Source: Nocardioides sp. URHA0020
GTDB taxonomy: Bacteria; Actinomycetota; Actinomycetes; Propionibacteriales; Nocardioidaceae
Length of the DNA stretch: 64,000 nt
Reading direction: 5' to 3'
Assembly (NCBI RefSeq): GCF_000620705.1
Contig: NZ_KK211171.1
Location: 1-64,000 of the forward strand
Shown here: one piece after another, positions 33,457-42,271 of the stretch
Numbering within the stretch: the stretch's first letter is position 1
Layout: the number at the start of each line of letters is the position of its first letter
Program-made: the position numbers and the translations under genes
The notes under the pieces: generated by a model
The model's input: the letters and a program-made list of their open reading frames with translations, nothing else
Database searches by the model: none
What the model was told of the DNA's origin: nothing

Positions 33457-34407
33457 TCAGAAGTGGGTCCAGCCGGTGGGTCCGTCGTACGCCGCGCCGT
33501 CGACCGTGACTCCGGCCCCGTCCGCCACGGCGCCGATGACCGCCCAGCCCTCCGGCACCGCGGCGACGTCCGCGAAGGTCGCCAGCAGGGCGTGGTCGTC
33601 ACCACCGCCGAGGATGAACGAGAGCGGCTCCGCCCCGAGCGCGGCGCCGACGGCGTGCAGCGGCTCGGGGATGTCGAAGGCGGCGGCGTGGACGTCGATC
33701 GCGACCCCCGAGGCGTCGGCCAGGTGGCCGGCCTCGGCGAGCAGACCGTCGGAGATGTCGATGAGCGAGGTCGCCCCGGCCTCGGCGGCGACCCGCCCGG
33801 CGTCGTACGGCGGCTCCGGGCGTCGGTAGGCCTCGACCAGGACGCGCGGGGAGCGGAAGCCGCGGCCGAGCACCGCCAGCCCGCCGGCGGCCCAGCCCTG
33901 GCGCCCGCAGAGCGCGAGCACGTCACCGGGCCGGGCGCCGGAGCGCAGCACCGGCGACTCGGTGACGGCGCCGAGCACGGTCACCGCGATCACCACCTCG
34001 TCCGCGCGGGTCAGGTCGCCGCCGACCACGCTGGCGCCGACCAGGGCGCACTCCTCGGCGAAGCCGCGCGCGAAGTCGAGGGCCCACTGCACCGGCAGGT
34101 CGGCCGGCGCGGCGAGCCCCACGGTCAGCGAGGTGGCCCGGCCGCCCATGGCGTTGATGTCGGAGAGGTTCTGCGCGGCAGCCCGGTGTCCCACGTCGGC
34201 GGCCGAGGCCCAGTCCCGGCGGAAGTGCCGGCCCTCGACCATCAGGTCCGTGGACACGACCACGTGTCCGGTGCGGACCCGGAGCACGGCTGCGTCGTCG
34301 CCGGGACCGACCAGCACCTGCTCCCCCTGGGGGAAGAGCTCGACCAGCGCGGAGATCAGCCCGAACTCCCCCGCGTCGGCGAGAGTGGCATCAGGTGGGA
34401 ACGGCAT
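33457..34407 (-). CDS. thiL: Thiamine-monophosphate kinase
   Basis: 316 residues. Makes thiamine diphosphate from thiamine phosphate and ATP. PurM-like fold with VGPGDDAAVL (N-terminal metal/ATP motif), VSTDLMVEGRHFRRDW, ASVVGGDLTRADE and the C-terminal LIDISDGLLAEAGH and LGGGDDHALL. ATG 34407. It is divergent from the Lrp-type gene, an arrangement conserved with ddl in actinobacteria. Confidence 0.95.
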   Translation of the reverse strand: MPFPPDATLADAGEFGLISALVELFPQGEQVLVGPGDDAAVLRVRTGHVVVSTDLMVEGRHFRRDWASAADVGHRAAAQNLSDINAMGGRATSLTVGLAAPADLPVQWALDFARGFAEECALVGASVVGGDLTRADEVVIAVTVLGAVTESPVLRSGARPGDVLALCGRQGWAAGGLAVLGRGFRSPRVLVEAYRRPEPPYDAGRVAAEAGATSLIDISDGLLAEAGHLADASGVAIDVHAAAFDIPEPLHAVGAALGAEPLSFILGGGDDHALLATFADVAAVPEGWAVIGAVADGAGVTVDGAAYDGPTGWTHF

Positions 34408-34495
34408 GAGCCCATCCCACCAGATGCGGCCGGAGGGACGTCACGGTAGGTTGGCCGACGGCACTGTGCTGTAGTCGAACCCTAGGGAGAGCTCG

Positions 34496-34732
34496 ATGGT
34501 CGTCCAGGCGTACATCCTGATCCAGACCGATGTCGGCAAGGCCGCCGAGGTCGCGACCGCTATCGCCCAGGTCAAGGGCGTGACCCTCGCGGAGGACGTC
34601 ACCGGGCCGTACGACGTGATCGTGCGCGCCGAGGCCCGCAACGTCGACGAGCTCGGCAAGCTGGTGGTCTCCAAGGTCCAGAACCTCGACGGCATCACCC
34701 GCACGCTGACCTGCCCGGTCGTGCACATCTGA
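34496..34732 (+). CDS. Stand-alone Lrp/AsnC ligand-binding (RAM) domain
   Basis: 78 residues, MVVQAYILIQTDVGKAAEVA, ending in VQNLDGITRTLTCPVVHI. This is the C-terminal alpha/beta regulatory domain of Lrp/AsnC proteins without a DNA-binding domain. Such proteins can sense amino acids or modulate full-length Lrp partners. ATG 34496 has GGGAG at 7 nt. The DUF3515 gene starts immediately at its stop codon. Confidence 0.88.
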   Translation: MVVQAYILIQTDVGKAAEVATAIAQVKGVTLAEDVTGPYDVIVRAEARNVDELGKLVVSKVQNLDGITRTLTCPVVHI

Positions 34733-35239
34733 GTGTCCGACCCCGCTCGCTCCCGACGCCCCGGATCCCTGTGGACCCGGGGCGTCGTCGCGTGCGCCGT
34801 CGTCCTGCTGGCCACCGGGTGCAGCAGCGGCCCGCCTGAGATCAGCACGCCCCGGCTCTCCGCCGCCGCCGCGCAGAGCTGCCGCGACCTCGTCGCCGAC
34901 CTCCCCGACAGGCTTGCCGACGAGGACTCGGTCGAGGTCGCCGGAGACACGGCGTACGGCGCCGCCTGGGGCGACCCGGCGATCGTGCTGACGTGCGGGG
35001 TCGCCGCGGTCGACCTCACCGACCTCCCGGGGTGCACGGAGGTGGACGGCATCGGCTGGTTGCTGCCGCAGGACGAGGCCGGCGGCGACCGGGACGCCAC
35101 CTTCACCGCCGACGGCTACCGGCCGCGGGTGCGGCTCGAGGTGCCCGAGGACTACCTGCCCGAGCAGGGTGCGGCGGCGCTCGCCGACCTGGCGCCGGTG
35201 CTCAAGCGGCACCTGAAGCTCTCGGAGCCCTGCCTCTGA
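34733..35239 (+). CDS. DUF3515-family lipoprotein
   Basis: 168 residues with a signal peptide and lipobox LLATGC (Cys near residue 30). The mature part has three Cys (SCRDL, LTCGV, GCTEV) plus the terminal PCL. DUF3515 is an actinobacterial family of unknown function, usually next to ddl and thiL as here. The GTG directly follows the TGA of the upstream gene. It converges on ddl with a 4-nt gap. Confidence 0.85.
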   Translation: MSDPARSRRPGSLWTRGVVACAVVLLATGCSSGPPEISTPRLSAAAAQSCRDLVADLPDRLADEDSVEVAGDTAYGAAWGDPAIVLTCGVAAVDLTDLPGCTEVDGIGWLLPQDEAGGDRDATFTADGYRPRVRLEVPEDYLPEQGAAALADLAPVLKRHLKLSEPCL

Positions 35240-35243
35240 GGCC

Positions 35244-36362
35244 TCAGCGCAGGCCGGTGTCGCGAGCCAGCGCGAGCCGGATGAGCCGGTCCACCAGCGC
35301 CGGGTAGTCGACGCCGGATGCGGCCCACATCTGCGGGTACATCGAGGTCGGGGTGAAGCCGGGCATCGTGTTGATCTCGTTGACGACCAGCGAGCCGTCC
35401 GGGAACACGAAGAAGTCCACCCGGGCCAGGCCCTCGCAGCCCACCGCCTCGAAGGCGCGTACGGCGAGCGCCCGCAACGACGCCGCCACCTCGTCGGGCA
35501 GGTCGGCCGGGATGTCGACCTCGGTGTGCTCGCCGGGCAGGTACTTCGCGGCGAAGTCGTAGAACTCATGGCCTCCACCGACGCGGAGCTCGGCGGGCAG
35601 GCTGGTCTCGGGCGTGCCGTCCAGGGCCTGCAGGACGCCGCACTCGACCTCGCGGGCACCCTCGGCGGCGGCCTCGACCAGGACCTTGGGATCCTCGCGC
35701 AGGGCCAGCTCGATCGCGTCGTCGAGCTCCGAGGCGTCGTGCACCTTGGAGATGCCGATGCTGGAGCCGCCGCGCGCGGGCTTCACGAAGAGCGGGTAGC
35801 CGATCTCGCCCGCGCGGGTCCTGCACTCGGCGGCGTCGGCGGCCCACTGGCGGGAGGTGACGTTGACCGAGGGCATCACGGGGAGCCCGGCGGCGGTCAG
35901 CAGGACCTTCATGTACGCCTTGTCCATGCTCACGGCCGATGCGAGCACACCGGCGCCGACGTAGCGCACGCCCGCCATCTCGAGCATGCCCTGGATCGTG
36001 CCGTCCTCGCCCCACGGTCCGTGCAGCAGCGGGAAGACGACATCGACGTCGCCCAGCGTGCGCGGCGGCTGGGACGGCTCGGTGACCACGAGGCTGGTCG
36101 AGGCACGGTCAGGGGCCAGGGCGATCGTGGCGCGTGCGCCGTCGACGCTGGGCAGCTGCTCGGGCGAGGTGATCCGCAACCGGTCGGGGTCGCCCGACTC
36201 CAGCACCCAGCGACCGTCGGTGGCGATGCCGATCGGCACCACGTCGTACTGCTCGCGGTCGATGGCCGCGAGCACGCTCCCGGCGGTGACGCACGAGATC
36301 GCGTGCTCGCTGGAGCGGCCGCCGAAGACGACGGCGACGCGGGGCTTGCTGTGCTGGTTCAT
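35244..36362 (-). CDS. ddl: D-alanine--D-alanine ligase
   Basis: 372 residues, ATP-grasp enzyme of peptidoglycan precursor synthesis. N-terminal motif VVFGGRSSEHAIS, ATP-grasp lysine segment YPLFVKPARGGSSIGI, and metal-binding VNEINTMPGFT. ATG 36362 has TAGGGT 7 nt upstream (leaderless), back-to-back with the same layout for the divergent gene. Confidence 0.97.
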   Translation of the reverse strand: MNQHSKPRVAVVFGGRSSEHAISCVTAGSVLAAIDREQYDVVPIGIATDGRWVLESGDPDRLRITSPEQLPSVDGARATIALAPDRASTSLVVTEPSQPPRTLGDVDVVFPLLHGPWGEDGTIQGMLEMAGVRYVGAGVLASAVSMDKAYMKVLLTAAGLPVMPSVNVTSRQWAADAAECRTRAGEIGYPLFVKPARGGSSIGISKVHDASELDDAIELALREDPKVLVEAAAEGAREVECGVLQALDGTPETSLPAELRVGGGHEFYDFAAKYLPGEHTEVDIPADLPDEVAASLRALAVRAFEAVGCEGLARVDFFVFPDGSLVVNEINTMPGFTPTSMYPQMWAASGVDYPALVDRLIRLALARDTGLR

Positions 36363-36369
36363 CGCGACG

Positions 36370-36387
36370 ACCCTATCGGCCTAGGGT
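36370..36387. promoter_or_regulatory. Back-to-back leaderless promoters of ddl and the PLP enzyme
   Basis: TAGGGT on the minus strand (36375-36370) is 7 nt from the ddl ATG. TAGGGT on the plus strand (36382-36387) is 7 nt from the divergent ATG at 36395. The two start codons are only 32 bp apart, so the polymerase footprints must overlap and the promoters are probably mutually exclusive. Confidence 0.55.
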
Positions 36388-36394
36388 TCTCCTC

Positions 36395-37498
36395 ATGACT
36401 GCGGACTCGCCCACCCCCAGGCCCGCCACGATCGCCGTCACGGCCGGGCGGCCGCCCCACGAGCCGGACCAGCCGCTCAACACGCCGATCGTGATGGCGG
36501 CGACGTACGTCGCCGGTGGCGACCTGGAGTACGGCCGCTACGGCAACCCCACCTGGACCGCTCTGGAGGACACCCTGGGAGCGCTGGAGGGCGGTCGCTG
36601 CCTGACCTTCTCCTCCGGTCTCGCCGCGGTCTCGACGGTGCTCGACCTGGTCGGCCAGGGCGGCACGGTGGTGGCACCGGCCCACTCCTACACCGGCACG
36701 CTGCTGCAGCTCGCCGACCTGGAGTCGCGCGGCCGGATCCAGGTCCGGCTGGTCGACATCACCGACACTGCTGCGGTCGCGGCCGCCTGTGACGACGCGG
36801 CGCTCGTGTGGTTCGAGTCGCCGACCAACCCGGCGCTGGAGATCGCGGACATCGAGGCCATCGCGACGGCCGCCCACGAGGCGGGCGCGTACGTCGTGGT
36901 CGACAACACCTTCGCCACTCCCCTGCTGCAGCAGCCGCTGTCGCTGGGCGCCGACATCGTCGTGCACTCGGCCACGAAGTACATCGCCGGGCACAGCGAC
37001 GTGCAGATGGGCGCGATCATGACCGCCGACGACGCGTTGTACGGCGTCCTCAAGGGCCGCCGGGACCTGCTCGGCGCGATCCCCGGGACGTTCGAGGCCT
37101 GGTTGACCCTGCGCGGCGTACGCACCCTGCACCTGCGGGTCGAGCGCGCGCAGGCCAACGCCGCCGACCTGGCGGGCCGACTCGCCGAGCATCCCGCGAT
37201 CAGCCAGGTGCGCTACCCGGGCTTCGGCGCAATCGTCTCCGTGGTGCTCGCCGACGGCGCGGCAGCGGCCGACCTGTTCTGCCATCGGACCGAGTTGTGG
37301 ATCCACGCCACGTCGCTCGGCGGGGTGGAGTCGACGCTGGAGCGGCGCCGCCGCTGGAAGGCCGAGCCGAGCACCATCCCCGAGGGCCTGGTCCGGCTCT
37401 CGGTCGGCATCGAGGACGTCGAGGACCTCTGGACGGATCTCGAGGCCGCGCTCCAGCACGTGACGAGCCGGGGTTCCTCCACCCCCGCCCTCGACTGA
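36395..37498 (+). CDS. Cys/Met-metabolism PLP-dependent enzyme (cystathionine gamma-synthase/lyase type)
   Basis: 367 residues. PLP fold with YGRYGNPTWTALE, WFESPTNPALEI, VVDNTFATPLLQ and the PLP-binding Lys in HSATKYIAGHSD. The SLGGVESTLERR segment is the conserved substrate-binding end. Family members act on cystathionine, homocysteine or methionine, and motifs alone do not separate synthase from lyase. No trans-sulfuration partner is nearby. Confidence 0.88.
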   Translation: MTADSPTPRPATIAVTAGRPPHEPDQPLNTPIVMAATYVAGGDLEYGRYGNPTWTALEDTLGALEGGRCLTFSSGLAAVSTVLDLVGQGGTVVAPAHSYTGTLLQLADLESRGRIQVRLVDITDTAAVAAACDDAALVWFESPTNPALEIADIEAIATAAHEAGAYVVVDNTFATPLLQQPLSLGADIVVHSATKYIAGHSDVQMGAIMTADDALYGVLKGRRDLLGAIPGTFEAWLTLRGVRTLHLRVERAQANAADLAGRLAEHPAISQVRYPGFGAIVSVVLADGAAAADLFCHRTELWIHATSLGGVESTLERRRRWKAEPSTIPEGLVRLSVGIEDVEDLWTDLEAALQHVTSRGSSTPALD

Positions 37499-37540
37499 GG
37501 GTCTCCTTCCAGCGCACGTCCGACTGGTGACCGCGCCGAG

Positions 37541-37568
37541 GCAACCGAAGAGGCCCTCGGCTCCGAAG
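37541..37568 (+). promoter_or_regulatory. Candidate autoregulated ECF promoter
   Basis: GCAACC (37541-37546), 16 nt, CCGAAG (37563-37568), then 7 nt to the sigma-factor GTG. This resembles the SigK promoter of Mycobacterium tuberculosis (CCATCC, 16-17 nt, CCGAAT). The linked anti-sigma factor fits the same type. Confidence 0.5.
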
Positions 37569-37575
37569 TACCTGC

Positions 37576-38118
37576 GTGGAGAGCGGACAGGCGATCGGTG
37601 CGCGGCTGGCGTCCCACGACCACGCTGCCCTGGAGGACGCCTACGCGACCTACGGGCCGTCGGTGCTCGCCTACCTGCGGCGGTACGTCGGGCCGGACGA
37701 GGCCGAGGACGTCCTGCAGCGCACGTTCCTGGACGTCTGGCGCAGTGCCGACCGCTACGACCCGCGGCAGCGCTTCTCCGGCTGGCTCTTCACGATCGCC
37801 CACCGACGCGCCGTCGACTCGCTGCGCAGCCGCCGGCAGCCGGTGGTCGACGTCGAGCAGGTCCGCGGCCTGGTCGGCGAGGACGGGCGCGAGACCGCCG
37901 AGCGCCACGCCGACGCCGCCGACCTCCGGGTCGCGCTCGACGCGCTGGCCGAGCACGAGCGCACCGTGCTGGAGCTCGCGTACTTCGCCGACCTGACGCA
38001 ACGCGAGATCGCCGAGCGGCTCGGCGTACCGCTCGGCACGGTCAAGGCACGGGCCTCCCGCGGTCTGCGGCACCTGGCTGACAAGATGCGCGAGTCCGAT
38101 GAAGGAGGTGACAGATGA
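37576..38118 (+). CDS. ECF-family RNA polymerase sigma factor
   Basis: 180 residues. Region 2 is YGPSVLAYLRRYVGPDEAEDVLQRTFLDVW and RFSGWLFTIAHRRAVDSLR (reported as separate blocks). Region 4 is LAYFADLTQREIAERLGVPLGTVKARASRG. GTG 37576 sits at the predicted transcription start, so the mRNA is probably leaderless. Its stop overlaps the anti-sigma ATG (ATGA). Confidence 0.93.
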   Translation: MESGQAIGARLASHDHAALEDAYATYGPSVLAYLRRYVGPDEAEDVLQRTFLDVWRSADRYDPRQRFSGWLFTIAHRRAVDSLRSRRQPVVDVEQVRGLVGEDGRETAERHADAADLRVALDALAEHERTVLELAYFADLTQREIAERLGVPLGTVKARASRGLRHLADKMRESDEGGDR

Positions 38119-38771
38119 GCCACCCCGACCTCGTCTCACTGCTGCACGGCGACGTGTCGAACGCCGACGCCCTCGCGGCCGGCGACCACCTCGCCGGGTG
38201 CGTGACCTGTCGCGACGAGCTCGCAGAGCTGACCGTCGGCCACGCCGTGCTGCTCGGCGCGGTCCGCACCGAGGGCGTACGACGTGACGACGCCCTGCCA
38301 CCGCTCCGGACACCCGACAGGCGTCGACCGCGACGTCGCACCGTCCTGGCGGCCGTCGCCGCGGTCGTGGTCCTGGTGGCCGCCGCGACCTGCACCGGGC
38401 TGCTCCTCCGGTCGACCGACGAGCCGGCCGCGCCCCCTGCGTACGCCCAGGTCCGCCTGCAGCCCGTGACCGGGTCGGGGACCGGCACCGTGACGATGCA
38501 GCCCGACGGGCACCGGACCCTGATGACCCTGAGCACCGCCGGGCTGCCGGACGCCGGCGCGCACCGCTACTACTACGCCTGGCTGCTCGACCCGGGCACC
38601 AACAAGATGCTGCCGCTCGGTCAGGTCAGGGCCGACGGCACGGCGTCCTTCGACGTGACCAGCGGCCTCGTCGACGCGTACGCCGCGGTCGACGTCAGCG
38701 TCGAGCGTGACGACGGCGATCCGGCCCACTCGCCCACCTCGGTGCTGCGCGGCAGCTACGAGGGCCTCTGA
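38115..38771 (+). CDS. Membrane-bound zinc anti-sigma factor (RskA-like)
   Basis: 218 residues. The cytoplasmic zinc-binding anti-sigma domain has the HxxxCxxC signature in DHLAGCVTCRDEL. One membrane helix follows (about 75-97, VLAAVAAVVVLVAAAT), then an extracytoplasmic domain (YYYAWLLDPGTNKMLPLGQV) like the RskA C-terminal fold. It would hold the upstream sigma factor at the membrane until released by proteolysis. Confidence 0.88.
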   Translation: MSHPDLVSLLHGDVSNADALAAGDHLAGCVTCRDELAELTVGHAVLLGAVRTEGVRRDDALPPLRTPDRRRPRRRTVLAAVAAVVVLVAAATCTGLLLRSTDEPAAPPAYAQVRLQPVTGSGTGTVTMQPDGHRTLMTLSTAGLPDAGAHRYYYAWLLDPGTNKMLPLGQVRADGTASFDVTSGLVDAYAAVDVSVERDDGDPAHSPTSVLRGSYEGL

Positions 38772-38791
38772 CGGCCGCTGGACGCTCCGGG

Positions 38792-39799
38792 TCAGTCCGT
38801 CTCGGCCTTGGTGTCGCGTGCGATGAAGGCGTCCATCATCTCCTGGGCGGTCATCCGACCGTCCACGAGCGCGTCGACGTACTGCGCGATCGGAGCATCC
38901 ACACCGGTGCGGTGCGCCAGGGCGAGCAACGAGGAGCAGGACTTCGCGCCCTCGGCCACCTGTCGGGTCGAGGCGTAGATCTCGGCGGTGGTCATCCCCT
39001 GCCCGAGCCTCTCGCCGAAGGTCCGGTTGCGGGACAGCGGCGAGGAGCAGGTGGCGACCAGGTCGCCGAGCCCGGCCAGGCCCATCAGCGTCAGCGGGTT
39101 GGCGCCCAGGGCCATCGCCAGCCGGGCGGTCTCGGCGAGGCCGCGGGTGATCAGCGACGCCGTCGTGTTGTCGCCGAAGCCGAGGCCGACGGCCATGCCG
39201 ACCGAGAGCGCGACGACGTTCTTGTAGGCGCCGCCCAGCTCGCATCCGAGCACGTCGACGCTGGTGTACGGCCGGAAGGCCGGCGAGTGGCAGCGTGACT
39301 GGAGCATCTTCGCGACGTCCTCGTCCTCGCAGGCCACCACGGACGCGGCCGGCTCGCGCCGGGCGATCTCCTTGGCCAGGTTGGGCCCGCTGACGACGGC
39401 GATCCGCTCCGGCCCGGCGTCGGTGATCTCGGCGATCACCTGGCTCATCCGCTCGAGGGTCCCGAGCTCGACGCCCTTCATCAGCGACACGAACGTCGCT
39501 CCGGGCTCGACGTACGGCGCCCACTGGGTGAGGTTCTCGCGCAGTGACTGCGACGGGGTCGCCAGCACCACCACGTCGGCGCCGTGCAGGGCCTTCTCGA
39601 CGTCGTGGGTCGCCTGGATGGCCGGCGGGAGCTGGACGCCGGGCAGGTAGTCGGTGTTCTCCCGCTGGTCGTTGACCGTGGCGGCGACCTCCTCGCGCCG
39701 AGCCCAGAGGTTGACCTCGTTGCCGGCGTCGGCGAGGACGATCGAGAACGCCGTGCCCCAGGAGCCCGCTCCGAAGACCGCGACCTTGCCACTACTCAT
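38792..39799 (-). CDS. gpsA: Glycerol-3-phosphate dehydrogenase [NAD(P)+]
   Basis: 335 residues. Supplies sn-glycerol-3-phosphate for phospholipids. NAD(P)-binding GAGSWGTAFSIVLADAG, and the substrate-site Lys residues in SLMKGVELGT and GGAYKNVVALSVG. ATG 39799 overlaps the plsC stop by four bases (ATGA), so the acyltransferase and its substrate-forming enzyme are coupled. Confidence 0.96.
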   Translation of the reverse strand: MSSGKVAVFGAGSWGTAFSIVLADAGNEVNLWARREEVAATVNDQRENTDYLPGVQLPPAIQATHDVEKALHGADVVVLATPSQSLRENLTQWAPYVEPGATFVSLMKGVELGTLERMSQVIAEITDAGPERIAVVSGPNLAKEIARREPAASVVACEDEDVAKMLQSRCHSPAFRPYTSVDVLGCELGGAYKNVVALSVGMAVGLGFGDNTTASLITRGLAETARLAMALGANPLTLMGLAGLGDLVATCSSPLSRNRTFGERLGQGMTTAEIYASTRQVAEGAKSCSSLLALAHRTGVDAPIAQYVDALVDGRMTAQEMMDAFIARDTKAETD

Positions 39800-40563
39800 G
39801 CCGTGTCCTCTCGCGGTGACTTCTGGGGGTTGCCCATCTGCCGGATGCCCTGCTTCTTCATGTCGAACCGCTCGGCCGGCGCCGTCGCTCCCCGGACATC
39901 CTCGACGAGATGGGTGATCGCCGCCATGATCCGGTCGGTCGCCTCCTGGATCACGGCCGCTGTCCGAGGCTTCGCGACCAGGTCCGCGAGGTCGATCGGG
40001 GTGCCGACCTTCATGGTGATCCGCTTGCGCGGGACGAGGCTGGGCTTCTTGGAGTACGGCGCCAGGATCGCCTGGGCGCCCCACTGGCCGACGGGGATGA
40101 CGGGGCAGCCCGTCTCGAGCGCAATGCGGGCGGCCCCGGACTTGCCGGTCATCGGCCACCCGTCCGGGTCGCGGGTCAGGGTGCCCTCCGGGTAGACGAC
40201 GACACACTCCCCCGCGTTGACGGCAGCGACCGCGGCGTCGAAGGCGCCACCGGCGTTCTTGCTCATCCGCTCCACGGGGATCTGACCGGCAGCCCTGAGG
40301 AAGAAGCCCAGCACCTTGTTCTTGAACAGGCCCGACTTCGCCAGGTAGCGGGGCAGCCGGCCGTGGTCGTAGACGATGTGCGCCGCCGTCAGGGGGTCCA
40401 CGTGGGAGACGTGGTTGAGCACGAGGATGAAGCCGCCCGTCGCCGGGATGTTCTCGCCGTCGATCCACTCGTGGGTGGTGGTGAGGAACAACGCGGGACG
40501 CACGATCGGCACGGCGAACCACCACGCCCAACCACGCTTCTGGGTCTGCTTCCGAACAACCAC
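39796..40563 (-). CDS. plsC: 1-acyl-sn-glycerol-3-phosphate acyltransferase
   Basis: 255 residues. Acyltransferase motif I NHVSHVD (HX4D) and motif III VVYPEGTLTRD; motif IV region VIPVGQWGAQAI. Makes phosphatidic acid from lysophosphatidic acid. GTG 40563 lies 6 nt after TAGCCT (leaderless). The C-terminus is a basic tail. It is divergent from cofC, 38 bp away. Confidence 0.92.
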   Translation of the reverse strand: MVVRKQTQKRGWAWWFAVPIVRPALFLTTTHEWIDGENIPATGGFILVLNHVSHVDPLTAAHIVYDHGRLPRYLAKSGLFKNKVLGFFLRAAGQIPVERMSKNAGGAFDAAVAAVNAGECVVVYPEGTLTRDPDGWPMTGKSGAARIALETGCPVIPVGQWGAQAILAPYSKKPSLVPRKRITMKVGTPIDLADLVAKPRTAAVIQEATDRIMAAITHLVEDVRGATAPAERFDMKKQGIRQMGNPQKSPREDTA

Positions 40564-40601
40564 CTGCGCAGGCTAGTCCACGGCCTGACAGGATCGGGGC
40601 A

Positions 40602-41249
40602 ATGTCTGCCCCGTCCGCCGTCCGCTACGCCGTCCTGGTGCCGGTCAAGCCGCCTGCCGTCGGCAAGTCGCGACTAGCCGGTCTCGACGGCGGGACGTCG
40701 CGGCGCCGGTTGGCGGAGTCGTTCGCACAGGACACGGTGCTCGCCTGCCTCCGCGCGGAGACCGTGCTCCAGGTCCTGGTGGTGACCGACGACGCCCAGT
40801 TCTCGCACGTGCTGTCGCAGCTGGGCTGCACGGCGATCCCCGACGGCGTGTCCGGCGACCTCAACGCCACGCTGCGCCAGGCCGCGGCGGAGGCGCACCG
40901 TCGCTGGCCCGACCTGGTGCCGGTCGCGATCTGCGCGGACCTGCCCTCGCTGCGCACCGCGGACCTGGACGAGGTGCTGGCGGGCCTGACGACGTCGTAC
41001 CCCAGCTTCGTCCCGGACGCCGCGGGCATCGGCACCACGCTGTACGTCGCCGGCCACGACGGGTTCGACCCGCACTTCGGGCCGGAGTCCCGGGCCGCCC
41101 ACCTCGACGCCGGCGCACGCGAGGTCGTCGACGCGCCCGCCTCGGTACGGCGTGACGTCGACGACCCGGACGACCTGGCGCAGGCCGTCGCCCTCGGCGT
41201 CGGCCCGAGCACCGCCGTTGCCCTGATCGCCGCGGGCCAGCAGCCCTGA
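40602..41249 (+). CDS. cofC: 2-phospho-L-lactate guanylyltransferase (F420 pathway)
   Basis: 215 residues, a GT-A-like nucleotidyltransferase of coenzyme F420 synthesis. Opening motif VLVPVKPPAVGKSRLAG and VAICADLPSLRTADLDEVL are CofC signatures. In mycobacteria the substrate is phosphoenolpyruvate rather than phospholactate, and that may apply here. ATG 40602 is 7 nt after CAGGAT. Other F420 genes are not in the window. Confidence 0.92.
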   Translation: MSAPSAVRYAVLVPVKPPAVGKSRLAGLDGGTSRRRLAESFAQDTVLACLRAETVLQVLVVTDDAQFSHVLSQLGCTAIPDGVSGDLNATLRQAAAEAHRRWPDLVPVAICADLPSLRTADLDEVLAGLTTSYPSFVPDAAGIGTTLYVAGHDGFDPHFGPESRAAHLDAGAREVVDAPASVRRDVDDPDDLAQAVALGVGPSTAVALIAAGQQP

Positions 41250-41254
41250 CGCAG

Positions 41255-41289
41255 AACGGGCCGCCACCCCGATGGGGTGACGGCCCGTT
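41255..41289. terminator. Bidirectional hairpin between cofC and hup
   Basis: 16-bp arms with one mismatch (41255-41270 and 41274-41289) and a 3-nt GAT loop between the two convergent genes. Neither side has a long T run, which is common for high-GC terminators. Confidence 0.7.
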
Positions 41290-41302
41290 CGACGTGCTGC
41301 GA

Positions 41303-41974
41303 TCAGGCCTTCTTCGCTGCGGCCTTCTTGGCCGGAGCCTTCTTCGCCGGAGCCTTCTTGGCGGGAGCCTTCTTGGCCACCGTCTTCTTGGCGGGAGCCG
41401 CCTTCTTGGCCGGCGCCGCCTTCTTCGCGGCAGACGCCTTCTTGGCGGGAGCCTTCTTCGCGGGAGCCGACTTCTTGGCGGGAGCCGACTTCTTGGCAGC
41501 CGGAGCCGCCTTCTTCGCCGGAGCCGCCTTCTTGGCCGGAGCCGACTTCTTGGCGGGTGCCGCCTTCTTGGCAGCCGGAGCCGCCTTCTTGGCCGGCGTG
41601 GTGGCCTTCTTCGCCGCTGCCGCCGCCTTCTTCGCGGGAGCCGTGGCCTTCTTGGCCGCCGGACCGGCCGCGGCCAGGGTCAGCTTCGGCAGCTTCTTGG
41701 CACCGGAGACGACGTTCTTCAGGTCCGCCCCGGCAGTGAACTTCGGCACCGCGGTCTTCTTCGCCTTGATCCGGGCGCCGGTCTGCGGGTTGCGCACCCA
41801 GCGGGCCTCACGAACGCGCTTCTCGAAGGAGCCGAAGCCGGTGATCGCCACCTTCTCCCCCTTCGCCACCTCCCGCGTGATCGTGTCCAGCACGGACTCG
41901 AGAGCGTGCGACGCCGCCTTCTTGTTGCCGTCGAAACGCGACGAGAGTGCCTCGATGAACTCTGACTTGTTCAC
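41303..41974 (-). CDS. hup: HU-type nucleoid protein with histone H1-like tail
   Basis: 223 residues. Residues 1-90 are HU (VNKSEFIEALSSRFDG, GFGSFEKRVREARWVRNPQTG). From about 100 onward is a Lys/Ala/Pro tail of repeated PAKKA units. It condenses DNA; the tail resembles actinobacterial HupB/Hlp. GTG 41974 has GGAAGGGAAG upstream. The apparent DNA repeat at 41310-41680 is this coding sequence. The 297-nt gap upstream holds its promoter region and the leuD terminator; no other gene was seen there. Confidence 0.96.
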   Translation of the reverse strand: MNKSEFIEALSSRFDGNKKAASHALESVLDTITREVAKGEKVAITGFGSFEKRVREARWVRNPQTGARIKAKKTAVPKFTAGADLKNVVSGAKKLPKLTLAAAGPAAKKATAPAKKAAAAAKKATTPAKKAAPAAKKAAPAKKSAPAKKAAPAKKAAPAAKKSAPAKKSAPAKKAPAKKASAAKKAAPAKKAAPAKKTVAKKAPAKKAPAKKAPAKKAAAKKA

Positions 41975-42204
41975 TGTCTTCCCTTCCAGATGAACGCCTG
42001 TCGTCGAGCCCATGCTCGACTTTCTTCAAGGCACGCTAGGTAAGCGTGGCGGCACTCACAATCACCTGACGGCGTTTTGCGCCGTGTATTTGTTGAGGGC
42101 CGACCGCGCGTTGCCGCCTCTCACACCCTGCTCGCACACGCTCAGACCGGCTCAGCGGCGGGGAATTCGCAGCATTCGCCAGACCTGGCGATCCGCGCGC
42201 GAAA

Positions 42205-42251
42205 ACGAACAATGCCGAGAATCTCCAACCAGTGCAGGGGATTCTCGGCAT
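42205..42251 (-). terminator. Rho-independent terminator of leuCD
   Basis: Perfect 12-bp arms (42212-42223 and 42240-42251). On the minus strand they are followed by a T-rich stretch containing GTTTTCG. It lies 20 nt after the leuD stop. Confidence 0.82.
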
Positions 42252-42271
42252 CGCTCAACCGTGAGCAGGCG

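Noticed and set aside
41310..41680. Apparent repetitive DNA array
   Set aside because: It is the coding sequence for PAKKA repeats in the HU tail, with normal triplet structure. No CRISPR-like spacers.
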